The notes below the pieces were generated by a model. It ran no database searches and was not told the DNA's origin. It worked only from the letters and a program-made list of their open reading frames with translations. A program made the translations under genes and the position numbers. From NCBI GenBank assembly GCA_037953745.1, contig JBAKBP010013155.1, positions 1 to 64,000 on the forward strand: a DNA stretch of 64,000 bases, in the 5' to 3' direction. This document shows, in pieces, positions 34,227 through 45,328 of this stretch; the first letter of the stretch is position 1; each line of letters begins with the position of its first letter. This stretch comes from Lithodes maja. Taxonomy: Eukaryota > Arthropoda > Malacostraca > Decapoda > Lithodidae.

Positions 34227-35405
34227 CCCCCCCCAGACAGATTATATTAACTTACTGACGAGGAGGCGGCTGACACGGTATTATCCCCACAACTGTAAAA
34301 ATCTCACTGAGGGACCGTTAGAAGTCGGAGGAACATGGGGTTGCCACCATTCGACAGATTTTGATTAACTTACCTAACTTACGGAGCTCAATATGACGCT
34401 AGAGCGTCATATAACATATTATAGAGATATTAAGATAAGTTCATATGACGCTCTAGCATCATATGAGTATTTTGGCCAAACCTCCATATAACGCTCTAGC
34501 GTCATAAGAGTCGGAGGGGGTCAGACGCTTTTACTCTAGAACGTGTCAGTGGATTTCGTCTGTATTTCATAAGATTTGGAACACGTATAGGGGTCCTAAA
34601 AACTAAGAAATTTCCAAAGTTTTTATTCTCTAGGACAATTATTTTTTGAGTTAGGTGAGAATTAGTGTGTAAATTTTGAATTTGGGGTAAAATCAAAGGC
34701 TTCGTTAATGTTGTTGCTTGATTGTTTCAATGCATTGGGGGTACTAACAATAGGTGTAGTTACAATCGACCAGCTTACTTTTTCCATTTTGTATCTAATC
34801 ATGGAGTTAGGTCATTTTGAAATTAGGTACAAATTAGGTGAAAATGTCTCTGGTTGCTGTGTCGAAGTGGTTAAGAAAAAAACAAAATGGCTGGTAAGTT
34901 GTAGAGAATTTCATGCCCTTTCCAGTGACACCATAATCATTGTTGTAGCATGTTTGGTTACGACAGGGATGCGCCGACAAGTGAACTTTCTTACGGGAGG
35001 TGATAAGGCATGGGAGCCCGGCCGCCCAGCAACATCTCACCTCTCTCGCGCCACGGGCCGCACTGATCCCTCCCCCAACATTACCACCACACACACCCCA
35101 ACCTTACTGTTACCAGGGTTGAGTTACCAGATACTGCGAGGGAAAATATCTAAGAACGTCATATTTTCACCAAAAATTCATGGTTTTCGTATTTTTTTTT
35201 TGCAGATCCGAAACCAATAATGCATTTTCTACGCGTCTGCGCGACCCGCGAAAGTTTGAAACTAGCCCAGAAATAATATGCTTTCAGACAGAATATTGCC
35301 TCAAGATTTTCACTGATGGTAGAGGGATAGGTGATGATGCCATATATCGGGTTGCGCAATATTGCCGTTTTGGACACTTTTCCGAGTACAAAGCGTTTGG
35401 TCCCC
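34227..35405. mobile_element. TTAA-flanked non-autonomous element (1179 bp), distant family 3 relative
   Basis: TTAA at 34223-34226 and 35406-35409. The right end, inverted, starts GGGGACC, as in the family 3 element at 17445-18305. AT-rich blocks with repeated AATTAGGT words resemble that element's interior. The left end (CCCCCCCCAGACAG) does not match the right, so a further insertion or erosion is likely. Contains three short palindromes (34393-34505). Confidence 0.6.
34393..34505. repeat. Three copies of an 18-bp inverted repeat
   Basis: ATGACGCTAGAGCGTCAT at 34393-34410 has perfect 8-bp arms around two bases. Near-copies with one arm mismatch each, and the centre reversed to CT, lie at 34445-34462 and 34488-34505. 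Spacing is about 52 and 43 bp. Confidence 0.8.
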
Positions 35406-35409
35406 TTAA

Positions 35410-36049
35410 CCTGTTAAGCGCTAAATAGCCCTAGGAGCTAGGGTAGTTATTTGTGTATTTCTAGCCTTGGATTCTGACAGAATTCGTTATATTTACAATA
35501 TAGACCATTATTTGTTTTCGGTATGCTTTTATTTTACATATATGATGTATATATGAACCTTCAAGAGTGCTAAAATAAGTGGGAAAAGCATTTGGGTGGT
35601 GAAAACCGAAGATATTGGCCACCCGGTCGTAATGTCAGGCGAGAGAGAGCTGCAGTCAACCCTCCTCTCTCGCTGTCTGTGAGGTAACTGAGGGCGGCGG
35701 GGCGGTCTGGGCTGGTGTGTGTGTGGTACATATCGATCTTTTCTGCAACCCACTTGTGCTACATTATCGCGGGAGAGAAAAATAACCGATAAATAATGAT
35801 AATAAGAGGGAAAATAGGTGATAATTGAGGAGGGGAGGGAGGGGGGAATAAGGTGGGGAAGGAGGGGAGGGGGGTGGGTGAGATTTACATGGATGAGTAC
35901 TGGAGGGGAATTATCTCACCTAGAGACAAATTTTTTTTTTTTGATAGGCCCTTTTTTTTTTTGGAAAGCTTTTTTTATGGTCCTGCTTCCGTGAGGCCTA
36001 TCGCGTTCCCTATAGGAAGCCTTCCGTGAGGCCTATCGCGCTTGCCGGG
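35410..36049. mobile_element. TTAA-flanked non-autonomous element, family 2 (640 bp)
   Basis: TTAA at 35406-35409 (shared with the abutting element) and 36050-36053. The termini are CCTGTTAAGCGC and, inverted, CCCGGCAAGCGCGA. The interior words AATAGGTGATAATTGAGGAGGGG and GAAGATATTGGC recur in the copies at 1425, 25917 and 28476. No gene. Confidence 0.8.
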
Positions 36050-36439
36050 TTAATAAGAAGTCCAGGTGAAATTTCTGAAAGAAGCATTAGGAAGACTTTG
36101 TCATATTCAGTGACACCTTTACTGTCACATGTTTGTTCCGAAGCTTTACATCGTCTGTTCATGAAATTGTTCATACACCTCAAGTGATAGCGGAAATCGT
36201 TAGCTATGAGGTCAAGACAATACAGTGGAATCTCCAATCTCGATCATAATTGGTTCCCACAAATACCGATCGAGATTCGAAATATCGAGATGCGAAGTTA
36301 ACTTCTTATGGGAAAAAAATACAATCGGTTCCAGCCACTTGCCGACTAACCTACATCAAATCTGTCAATTTTCACATTTGCCCCCCACAATCACATGCAA
36401 TATATATATGTTAAAATAGATAAAATGAATAATGAAAGT

Positions 36440-37707
36440 TTTATTTTTACCTTATATTTATTGATAAAGAGGTTTGTGTGGTTGATTGTTGGTTCCGAGG
36501 CGAACGCAGTTAGGTTACTGCGTCTCCGCACCCGGCGCACAGTCACCGTCATCAATTCTTGCAATTGCTTCCCTCACCCTGTCACCACTCGGTGGTCTCT
36601 GGCGGCGACTCTCAATTGGCTCTCGTCTGCGGCCTACACTCTTAACCCCACACCTGACAGATTACTTGACAAGACACTGTTTCTTCTAGCTTTAGCTACG
36701 GGTGAGAGGGTCTCGGAGCTGGCTGCCATATCTCGGGCCCAGAACTGTACGTTTTGCTCCCATCCTCGGGTCGGTAACTTTGGCTCCGTCTGTTCATTTT
36801 GTTGCTAAGAACGAACGAGAGGCACACGTGTTTAAGCCTTTCACTGTTCCCGCTCTTAAGCGTGGCTGTCGTCATCACATGTTGTGGCCTGTTCTTTCAC
36901 TTCATTCTTATGTTCATTCCACTGTGCCGGAGTCGGGGTTGGCTCTCTGGGTGGCGCCTAAGACCGGTAGGAGATTAACGAAACGTGCTGTGGGACTACG
37001 CCTGTGTCGCGTCATTAACCCTCCAGCCCCGGTTATGTATTATATATATATTCCTCGAAACCCGGGTGTTTTGGCCGAAAAACGTCTAGGCTAGGCTACC
37101 GTATATTCGTTAATCAGACTGCTTCCCGCATTCCCGCGCATCCCCAAGCGTAGCTGTGTTATTTACCTGTAAAATGGCATTAAGTAGAGCTCTCTAAGTC
37201 AACTGGGTGAGCTGTGATGATGATTTCATTGGAGATAACTTTATGGCCAAACCAGCCACTTTACACCACTTTTCGATACTGAACAACAACATACAGGCAC
37301 ACAAGAACAAGCGACGCTCTCCTTCTTGTGGCCGGAGATGCGGAGCGTCGGTCCAGCCGGCTGTTGTTTACATGCGTCGGACCGACGCCTCGCACAGCAA
37401 GCTCACAGGCTGTGACGTCGTGGGTGCATATGAGGCCTTCCGGGTACCTGTTACATGCTTTTTTATGGGCGTACATGAGGGCATCCGGGAAGGAAGGGTT
37501 AAAGATAGCAATCCTCTGGTTCGGGGTTCGGTGCATGACATCAGGTCTAATGCAGCCACGCTCCGCTTCCTTCACAATCACTCCCTCAGGGACATTACTG
37601 ACACAGGGCTGTGGTCTTCCCCCAGCACATTTGTCTCCTCCTATCTGTCCATGTCTACGGACAGACCAGGGCGTCCTTGTGTTGCGTTGGGCCAAAGAGT
37701 TACTTAG
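36440..37707 (+). pseudogene. Tyrosine recombinase fragment (DIRS-type), split by a TTAA element
   Basis: Blocks in order: DKTLFLLALATGERVSELAA (first catalytic Arg, in GERVSEL); after a frameshift near 36760, VTLAPSVHFVAKNE and FTVPALKRG; then, beyond the element at 37019-37498, VHDIRSNAATLRF (His-x2-Arg) and STFVSSYLSM (nucleophilic Tyr). Removing the element with one TTAA gives LCRVIKDSNPLVRG in frame. All four hallmark residues of the recombinase family can be seen. Such enzymes serve DIRS/Ngaro retrotransposons and Cryptons. I see no matching RT or terminal repeats, so the element type is not settled. Confidence 0.78.
37019..37498. mobile_element. TTAA-flanked non-autonomous element, family 1 (480 bp), copy 2
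   Basis: Exactly 480 bp between TTAA at 37015-37018 and 37499-37502. It is an almost identical inverted copy of 19460-19939. The close match implies recent activity. It carries shadow open frames only. Confidence 0.92.
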
Positions 37708-37886
37708 GGGTATTCCTCTATGCTTGTCTTTCCCCCTACTGTTTTTCTCCTATCCTGTCCACTCCTATTTTTGGGGGAGGGGGGAGTGGGGTGGGGCTAT
37801 GGGTTACACATATATGTATATAATGTCACCTAGGGTTAAGGACCTTACCTAGGCTTAAGGATATTGTTTATTCATTTCCTTCATTA

Positions 37887-39727
37887 TGTTACGACCGGGC
37901 ACTCTACACTAGGGCTCTTACACAGGACTCGAGTATGGCTCGCTGCCACAACGGAAACACACGATCCCAACCCCAGAGTACTGCCAGCCGAACAAAAAAC
38001 GCCACTACACTCCAGAGTTCTATCTGCTATAACGGGGTATACAAGAACTCGGTACTAGCGTTTCACACAACAGACTAATAACTAGACGGGAGTTATCTAG
38101 TCTGGTCAACAATCAAACAAAGAAGAAAGTACTACAACACTAGAGAATAGTGTTGGCCGAAGCCGAAGTAATCCACCCTTGAACTAAGAACTTAAGAAGT
38201 CCTCCACCCTCTACTTCGGATCGGCACTATTACGTTACGTTAAACAATAGTCCTCGAGCATCAAGCAAGGAATCTTCTGATAAGTTAGATGCTTCTCGAA
38301 TACTCATAAGAAGTAAGTATCGGATTTTGAACAGCAATTTAATGAATAACTCACTGGTAATTAAAGGCTTTAAATTGACATAAGAAGAATTATAAGAATA
38401 AGCAATAGGATATGGCAAACATTAAGAAGAAGTACTCCGACAATGCACTGGCAATAGCCTACTAAGATTGTGCTCGTGGGCCACTAATCTCTGAAGTAGC
38501 TAAGCGTGCCACACATGAAATCAATAGTGCATAAACAATAATATACATAAGGAGAAGCTTCAATACTATGCTGTATCTGCTGGTCGAGCAAAGTCTAGCT
38601 GGGATACATAAGGTTAAGAGACAATGGCTGAGCAAGCGGCTCGTAGCCTAGCGAGGTCCTTAAGACTGTGCGGCCAAATTACGTTAATTGACGGGATGCT
38701 CTCTTGAGAGATCCAGATCACTAGTATCTGGTTCTCTCCTGGCGATCCTCTCAAAGTCAAGCAAATGAGATAGCACAGTGTTGGGTGGCAGAGGCAAAAG
38801 CCCTCACTCGCAACACAGTGCTAAACTCCCACGGTACACAGTCAGAAAGACCACCTAGGCGTTCCACGTCTCCGTTGCAATTGTACTGGTTCAACCGCAA
38901 CCTAGTACTCATAGGAAATCACAACTCAGAAACCCCATCCCAGTCTAGCATTGCCTAAACCAGCAGAAAACAGGAACATGAATAATCGCACACAGGGAAA
39001 TGCATATACGAGTGCAACAAACATCAATCAATCCTATTCTAGTTAACCCTTCCAAAAATAGGCTATCTAACAGGCACTTATCTCGTGAGAACTCAAGCGA
39101 TAATACTTTGGCTGACTAAATCTGTACCAAAGGGGTCATTGGTTAAAAAGGGACGAGAAGAGAAGAAGATAGGCTGTTCAGAGAGTAGAGAAAGTTCACA
39201 TCAGTCGGAAGAATATGGATAGTTGCAAGGGATATGAGAAGTCGCTCTGCCTGATGAGTTCTGAAGAATGGTGGCAAGAACCTCTCTTTTTATACTCGGC
39301 CCTCTAGCGGCATATCTCAAACTACTTAAGGACCGCCCACTGGCAATCATGACGTCATATTCTCTCTCAATCTGGGATCGACAAAGGATTTCCCACGCGC
39401 TTGATGAGGGAGGAGGGAGGAGGGAGGAGGGAGTGAGGCCTACACACCTCGTGGCGCGCTCACTGGCCGTCGTTACATAACTCTCTCTCTCATCATTATA
39501 TATAAGTCCCACACACAATACTTATATCTAATGATATAAAATAGAACTCGTTGACTTAGAAGAAAACAAAATACATAATTATAATACTTATAGTACAACG
39601 GTTCACATAAACTGAGTTAGGAAACTCTACACAGACTACAGCCAAAGTTCCTGCCCTGACGATCCTAGCGAGAGTGGGGCCTGACTGAGCGTTCTGTACA
39701 GCATGCTCATACTCGGCATGCGTCACA
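37887..39727 (-). repeat. 3' LTR of copy 1
   Basis: 1841 bp, from TGTTACGACC to GCGTCACA as written on the plus strand. It matches 48596-50439 almost perfectly and 57301-61168 in inverse orientation with more differences. Its TTAA near 38669 is the empty site for the piggyBac-like insertion in copy 2. Small open frames inside it recur identically in the other LTRs and are not treated as genes. Confidence 0.95.
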
Positions 39728-39737
39728 CCTCCCCCAA
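39728..39737 (-). promoter_or_regulatory. Polypurine tract
   Basis: The minus-strand sequence CTTGGGGGAGG directly abuts the 3' LTR start TGTGACG. This is the expected plus-strand primer site for reverse transcription. Confidence 0.75.
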
Positions 39738-40208
39738 GATTTTACTTGCTCAACCCTGAGCTAAAATCTGACACGCAGAACCTCATCAAACCCCTCACAC
39801 CCAGCGACTGCATGGCACTAAAACAACGCTGAGTTTAACACTAAAACACATCTTATAAAAAAAAATTCACATTTCATAACTCCTCCCAACAATAGTAAAA
39901 GACATAATATCATGCTCCCAGAGCGAGCTTACAGCAGCTCAGCCGTTTGATAGTTCATGGACTACTCAAACTCTATAGGCTATGACAAACTTATACAATT
40001 ATTTATAACAAAAGAAAGAGTTTTTTTATGATTTTTATATTTTAATATGTTTTTTTCCGGCTGCACTATAAGGGCAGCCTATTTTCTTCTATACCAAACG
40101 CTCAACAATCCTGCTTTACGACCCAATACGCTGGGCTACAACCGCGAGCCAACAAGCACCAAGCGCAAAATACTTCAAATTAAAGCAGGAGGCTACCCGT
40201 GTGTCAAT

Positions 40209-43200
40209 CTACCCAGGATCATATACCCTTGAACGACCATCTGCAACCACGTTGTCACAACCGGCAATATGGCGTATGTCCAGGTTATATACCAATAACC
40301 TTAGTGACCACCTGGTCAGCCTCATATTCCGATTGTGAAACTGGTCCAAGATCTTGAGAGGGTGATGATCTGGGTAAACTACAACGACCGGACCATAGGC
40401 TGGAACATAGACCTCGAAATGCCCCAGCGCATCATCGTCCTTTTCACTTTCATTCATCAGGTTCTGAAACGTTGCTAGTGCATTCTTAAGTCCGTCAGGC
40501 ATAACATTGCACTGGTAGGTACTCCCGTCCACAACAAAACCACATACCTCTTTAGCACGCTCGGACAAAGTTACAAGCAACGACCACTCACGACATTCCT
40601 TATCCCTCAGACCCTTCGTCCACACGTAATCCAGCTCTGCTTGCACCATAGGCTGTCGAGCAGGATTTATACGGTAAGGAATTAAACTGAGCCTTGCACT
40701 ATCTCCAGCCTGCATGTCGGATTCTACCCCGTACATCAGGCCTGGAGAAGCAACAAACATGCGAAAGTACTGCCATAGCCTAGTAAATAACTGCCTTGCA
40801 CTGTCTCCACGAACAACATGCCTAGTGCCCTCCCACAACCCAGTCGAGACCGCAGCTTCTAACCTGTAGTCTCCCTCCTTCTCCACCTTCGTCCCTAGAA
40901 CAGCCAGGTCATGAGAGGGACAATCAGTACCACCCGTGCAGTCACTCCCACAGTTCATTATTGCTAAGGCTTCCCCGCCGATACCGTACATGCGCACCCC
41001 CGCATTCCTTGTGACGACATCTGCCTGCGCAGCATCACCGCTTTCAGCGACATGGCCAGATACAGTCGGTCTATGGTAGGGCTGTTGCATTAGACTAGAG
41101 CAGCATTGGGAGGCTATGCGACGACCGGGCACTGCGATACCACAGCCGACCTTACCAATCTGCTCAATGTCCTCCTTTTGACCACCACCCTTGGCAGCCA
41201 TGGGTCGACCCTGACCTGGCAACCATGCCAAAGCCTCGTCGCCCACCTTGAACCACCGAAACAACGAGGCTAACGGTCTTTCAACATTCACGTGACCTGC
41301 CCGTGGAACATCTTGCACCGCCCGAGTTGTGAGACTCAGGGGCTCGGCACGACCAGTGGGGTATGAACCGAGCTGGTGCTGGAGTGCTGCACACTGCTGC
41401 TCAGGCAGGTGCTCTAGCGCTTCCACAGCCACCAGACTCGTGTCCCCCGCCCACTGTTCCGCCGAGACATGACAATCCCTTCTCTCCTCCACCTGTGCCC
41501 TACTACCCCCCTCTCCTTCTCCACCTTGGCCGCGGCAGACCAACGCAGGGACAGTAGGCTGCTCAGGTGGTTGCCTCACAATCTCCTCCAACAGGTTCAC
41601 ATGACATGCTTCCCCGTCCTCGTGTTTAATCTCGACAGCACCATTACCACACTTCTGAACTTCCGGATCCTCCAACTGCAGTTTACAAATATCTGAGGGA
41701 ACCAACCTGTCTAGATGCTTCCGAAGCAACCCAAGTCCTCCCCCAATATCAAACTGAGCAACCCTTTCTTCTCTCCGTGTGTAACGTTGCTGCCCCTGAG
41801 TCTCTTCCGGCCCTACCTCCTCACTAGCTGTGACAGGTCCTGGGGCCTCTCCAGACTCTAACATAGGTGCCAATACTGAATCACCCAGGAGAGCCGCCGA
41901 GTCAAAACTCTTAAAACCAACTCCAGCTTTAGCCTCCTCCTGTTGATCGTTCCTCTGCTGGTCTGAAGACGGAGGACTAGGCTGTGACACTTTAGCTGCC
42001 CGAGCTCGGGTGACAGCACACGCCATGGGTTGTGTCTGGCACCGCTCGACCCACTCTTGTTCTCCCCCACTCACGTCGGCCGTCCTCTCGGCAACGACTA
42101 AGGGTAGAACCTCAGAAGCGGGCATTGCAAAGTCGTTGCCGAGAAGAAGATCGACGCCCTCCACTGGCAGTTTCTCCACAATCCCGACATCCAATTCACG
42201 TGCCACACCATCCACCTCCAACTCCAACCGCACCAGCGGGTATGACCGAGTTGCATTAATACCCTGCACCACTACCACCCGAGCCGCATTTATAGGGTAG
42301 CCAGTCAAGTTATTCATCAGAGTCTGGGAAGCACCTGTATCACGCAAGACCTCTACTCCATGCTTGCGCCCCGCCCACATCACGCAACCCCGTCCTCTAT
42401 GGTCGCAAAAAACATCCTGAGCAGGGTTCGAGCCTCCCAGGTGCTTCTGCATTGGCTGTGCCTCAGCCTCTGACGAACTGCCCCGGGCAAACTCAGAAAA
42501 CTTCGAAGACACACCAATGTTGCAGGCCAAAGACACAGCTGCTGTAGGTGGTTTGCTAGGACAGACTCTTGCAAAGTGCCCCTTTTCATGACAATGATAA
42601 CACTCCAACTCCCCTCTGGGCTTCCCTTGGTACTGGGAAGGGCCCGGCCCCTTCTTAAATGGGACGGTGCTAGTCTTGTGGTCAGTCTTGGTATCATGGC
42701 TCTTGTACTTGTTTGCATAAGGTATATCACTAACTCGGGGGGGTGGGGCATCACGCCCCTTGTTACCTGCCTCACTACGCTGGGCAGACCCGCACCCACG
42801 AATTAGTGATAGCCGGAGGTCAGCCATCTCAGCTGCCTCCTGTAGAGTTTTAGGGTTCTTTTCTTTAATAGTTAAAGTCATATCTGCACCAGTACACTTA
42901 TAAAACTGCTCGAGCAGAAACAGCTCAGTCAACTGTTCGGCCGTCTCAGCTTTCTCAGAACGTGTCCAGTTTGTAAGTGCATCTTTTAAGTCCCGGGCAT
43001 GTTCAAGAAAGGTCGCCTCCCTAGTCTTCGTAACACCCCGAAACTTCAATCGATATGTTTCTGGTTGCAACTCGTATGCCCGTAGGACAGCTCTCTTCAA
43101 TACTGGGTAGTCAATGCAAGACTCTAAAGGTAGTGCATCATAAGCCTTCAGACCCTTACCCGTAAGTCTTGAGGAGACCAGAGCTGCCCACTTCTCTTCA

Positions 43201-43997
43201 GGCCAATTATGCTCCCTACACTTCTTCTCAAAACGATTAAAAAATTCTGTGACTTCAGTTTCACTAAATGCCGGCACCAATTTGACTAAGTGGGACAAGG
43301 ACTGTTCTCTTACTTGGCCCTCACGGCCCATCCGAATCCCTGTCGACTCTGCACGAGTCTTATCTAAATCTATTTGAGCACAATATTTCTCTGAGTCGTA
43401 CCTAAGCTCAGCCTCGTGCCTCCTAACCTCAATCTCATGCCTCCTAACCTCAGCCTCAATCTCCTTCTCCTGCTTCCTAGACTCAGCCTCAATCTCATAC
43501 TTCCTAGACTCAATTTTAGCAAGCTCAAGTCTAAATATCATATCTGGAGACAGGCAGGAAGAGGGAGCTGCCACTACTGAAGGAGGGGGGGCAAGAACTG
43601 GGGAACCACCATACGCACCGCCCGAGGGCACTCCAATCTTCCAATTCTCATCCCTCTGTGGGAGAGTGCTAACCTCCGGCAACTGAGTGGACGGCACTGT
43701 GGGAGTCGAGTGAGAGGGGATCTGGGGAGGAACCCCCCCAAACGCCCTCTCCTCCGAAACCCCATGTCGCCCACGCAACACCCAGGAAATCAGCTCCCCC
43801 TTGGACATCCCTCCTACATTGGATCTGCCCAAAACCTTGGCTATCAGGTGCAAGCCATAAATATCCACCCCAGTCAGCCTCCCCTCCGTCACATGGTACT
43901 GCTTACTCACAAAAAGTCTAGCATCCTCCTCACTAGTTACTAACGGCACCTCCTCAAATGGCATCTCTCGCTCCTCGTCAGTACTAGGGCACGACAT
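40209..43997 (-). CDS. Compressed Gag-protease-Pol polyprotein (Gmr1-like)
   Basis: 1262 codons from the ATG at 43997 (MSCPSTDEER); upstream codons lack ATG. Residues 160-220 form a charged coiled-coil-like stretch. 235-400 is a SCAN-like capsid (ETYRLKFRGV, ELFLLEQFYKC). 466-479 is a zinc knuckle, CYHCHEKGHFARVC. The protease has RDTGASQTLM near 553 and DLLLGNDF near 617. About 915-975 resembles the integrase C-terminal module (KVGDEALAWLPG, IAVPGRR). 1080-1180 is an RT remnant (IPYRINPARQPM, MPDGLKNALATFQ) without the Tyr-x-Asp-Asp box. 1195-1260 is RNase H (VVVYPDHHPLKIL, LTRWSLRLL, NVVADGRSR). Integrase remnants precede RT. Gag and protease look functional; pol is catalytically dead through internal, frame-preserving deletions. 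Confidence 0.88.
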   Translation of the reverse strand: MSCPSTDEEREMPFEEVPLVTSEEDARLFVSKQYHVTEGRLTGVDIYGLHLIAKVLGRSNVGGMSKGELISWVLRGRHGVSEERAFGGVPPQIPSHSTPTVPSTQLPEVSTLPQRDENWKIGVPSGGAYGGSPVLAPPPSVVAAPSSCLSPDMIFRLELAKIESRKYEIEAESRKQEKEIEAEVRRHEIEVRRHEAELRYDSEKYCAQIDLDKTRAESTGIRMGREGQVREQSLSHLVKLVPAFSETEVTEFFNRFEKKCREHNWPEEKWAALVSSRLTGKGLKAYDALPLESCIDYPVLKRAVLRAYELQPETYRLKFRGVTKTREATFLEHARDLKDALTNWTRSEKAETAEQLTELFLLEQFYKCTGADMTLTIKEKNPKTLQEAAEMADLRLSLIRGCGSAQRSEAGNKGRDAPPPRVSDIPYANKYKSHDTKTDHKTSTVPFKKGPGPSQYQGKPRGELECYHCHEKGHFARVCPSKPPTAAVSLACNIGVSSKFSEFARGSSSEAEAQPMQKHLGGSNPAQDVFCDHRGRGCVMWAGRKHGVEVLRDTGASQTLMNNLTGYPINAARVVVVQGINATRSYPLVRLELEVDGVARELDVGIVEKLPVEGVDLLLGNDFAMPASEVLPLVVAERTADVSGGEQEWVERCQTQPMACAVTRARAAKVSQPSPPSSDQQRNDQQEEAKAGVGFKSFDSAALLGDSVLAPMLESGEAPGPVTASEEVGPEETQGQQRYTRREERVAQFDIGGGLGLLRKHLDRLVPSDICKLQLEDPEVQKCGNGAVEIKHEDGEACHVNLLEEIVRQPPEQPTVPALVCRGQGGEGEGGSRAQVEERRDCHVSAEQWAGDTSLVAVEALEHLPEQQCAALQHQLGSYPTGRAEPLSLTTRAVQDVPRAGHVNVERPLASLFRWFKVGDEALAWLPGQGRPMAAKGGGQKEDIEQIGKVGCGIAVPGRRIASQCCSSLMQQPYHRPTVSGHVAESGDAAQADVVTRNAGVRMYGIGGEALAIMNCGSDCTGGTDCPSHDLAVLGTKVEKEGDYRLEAAVSTGLWEGTRHVVRGDSARQLFTRLWQYFRMFVASPGLMYGVESDMQAGDSARLSLIPYRINPARQPMVQAELDYVWTKGLRDKECREWSLLVTLSERAKEVCGFVVDGSTYQCNVMPDGLKNALATFQNLMNESEKDDDALGHFEVYVPAYGPVVVVYPDHHPLKILDQFHNRNMRLTRWSLRLLVYNLDIRHIAGCDNVVADGRSRVYDPG

Positions 43998-44504
43998 ACT
44001 GAAGTTAACAAAAAATTCTCGAGACAAAAGTGTTAAACTCCCTTATGTAAGCACTAATTACTAAATTACTGGAGTCTCTTAACCCTCCGACCCCGGCTAG
44101 GGAATATCGTAACTGTACTCTGTGTCCGGGGGTTTTCAGGAATTTTGGTACAAGTTGACTCACATGTTACTCCTGAAATACATTACACAAAGTTATAAAA
44201 AAAACAGAAAAATGTAGCACAAACCTTCATGTGTAGAATGCCGTTGAGTAGAGGTCTCTAGCCCAAGTGATTGCATAATGGTGAGCGCGGGAAGTGGAGT
44301 GATTTTTATGCGTGAAAATCATCCCGCGTTCGGATGCGTCGCCTTGGCCCAGGCCGCGGCTCGTCGCGCCAAACTTTTTACCTCCCGGAGGCGATTTTAT
44401 GTATTGATAGTGATGTTATTATAGTTATTTGTAGTCCAATTATATAAAATATGTGTATTAGGCTATCATTTTCACTAATATTTCACATTTTCACTCGATA
44501 CCGT

Positions 44505-45130
44505 AGTTTTTATGAGTAATTGAGGTAGGTTATTGTTATATTAGGCACTGATTATTCGTTATCACAGGTGTTTATTATACTTTGGCCATCAAATCTTAGG
44601 TCTTGTGTCACTTTCACTTTGACAAATATGCTTTAGAGAGTGTCACTGTCACTGATAATGCTCATTTTCACTTGATACGGTACATTTTATTAGTAATTGA
44701 GGTAGGTTATTGTTATATTAGGCACTGATTATTCGTTATCACAGGTGTTTATTATACTTTGGCCATCTAATATTAGTTCGTGTGTCACTTTCACTTTGGT
44801 AAATATGCTTGAGAGAGTCACTTTCACTGATAATGCTCATTTTCACTTGATACGGTACATTTTATTAGTAATTGAGGTAGGTTATTGTTATATTAGGCAC
44901 TGATTATTCGTTATCACAGGTGTTTATTATACTTTGGCCATCTAATATTAGTTCGTGTGTCACTTTCACTTTGGTAAATATGCTTGAGAGAGTGTCACTT
45001 TCACTGATAATGCTCATTTTCACTTGATACGGTACATTTTATTAGTAATTGAGGTAGGTTATTGTTATATTAGGCACTGATTATTCGTTATCACAGGTGT
45101 TTATTATACTTTGGCCATCTAATATTATGT
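44505..45130. repeat. Minisatellite of about 176-bp units, nearly 4 copies
   Basis: The anchor word TGAGGTAGGTTATTGTTATA recurs at about 44521, 44698, 44873 and 45050 (spacings of 175-177 bp). Each unit also contains ATTCGTTATCACAGGTG and CTTTCACTTTG. The short piggyBac-like copy at 58378-60386 has only one unit (59850-59950), so the array expanded within this copy. Confidence 0.9.
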
Positions 45131-45328
45131 CATGTGTCACTTTCACTTAGTTATATGCTTTGTAAACGTTTTATATACAATTTATTGTGTCTTTTTTCAC
45201 TTATTTATATATGTTTTCATAATACATGACTTTTTTTATCACAATACACCTGTACATTGTTTTATTTCCACTTGTTGCCTATATACATACATATTGTCAG
45301 TCTTTGGTACTTTCACTATGATTATTAG

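Larger units (their letters stand above)
33541..36237 (-). pseudogene. N-terminal module of an uncharacterised multi-copy protein family
   Basis: Minus-strand order: 36237-36054 encodes CLDLIANDFRYHLRCMNNFM and FLMLLSEISPGLLI. Two abutting TTAA elements intervene. 34222-33790 continues NKHVYHLGQLTNRF, DRLKKRLLKHFESDIQV and LTVKELCDEVVSL. A TAA stop follows, then 33783-33541 with PLPKHIGVALHILKETRSKN and INKFGHCI. Removing the inserts with one TTAA gives SPGLLINKHVYHLG without a break. From memory of family layout, this type of YH-x2-C / KKRLLKHF / VGLALHI sequence precedes the PIN-like nuclease module seen at 52680-55612. The link is inference. No enzyme function can be assigned. Confidence 0.6.

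Noticed and set aside
37603..37852. A host gene downstream of the recombinase
   Set aside because: The frame is the recombinase C-terminus plus random sequence; no splice signals or domains were seen.
38230..39518. Small open frames in the LTRs (38230-38418, 39201-39518 and the identical ones at 48942-50230)
   Set aside because: They are identical because the LTRs are. They overlap the promoter region and show no protein-like conservation distinguishable from the DNA identity.
41363..43943. ORFs overlapping the Gmr1-like polyprotein in other frames
   Set aside because: They are shadows of one 1262-codon frame with clear domains.
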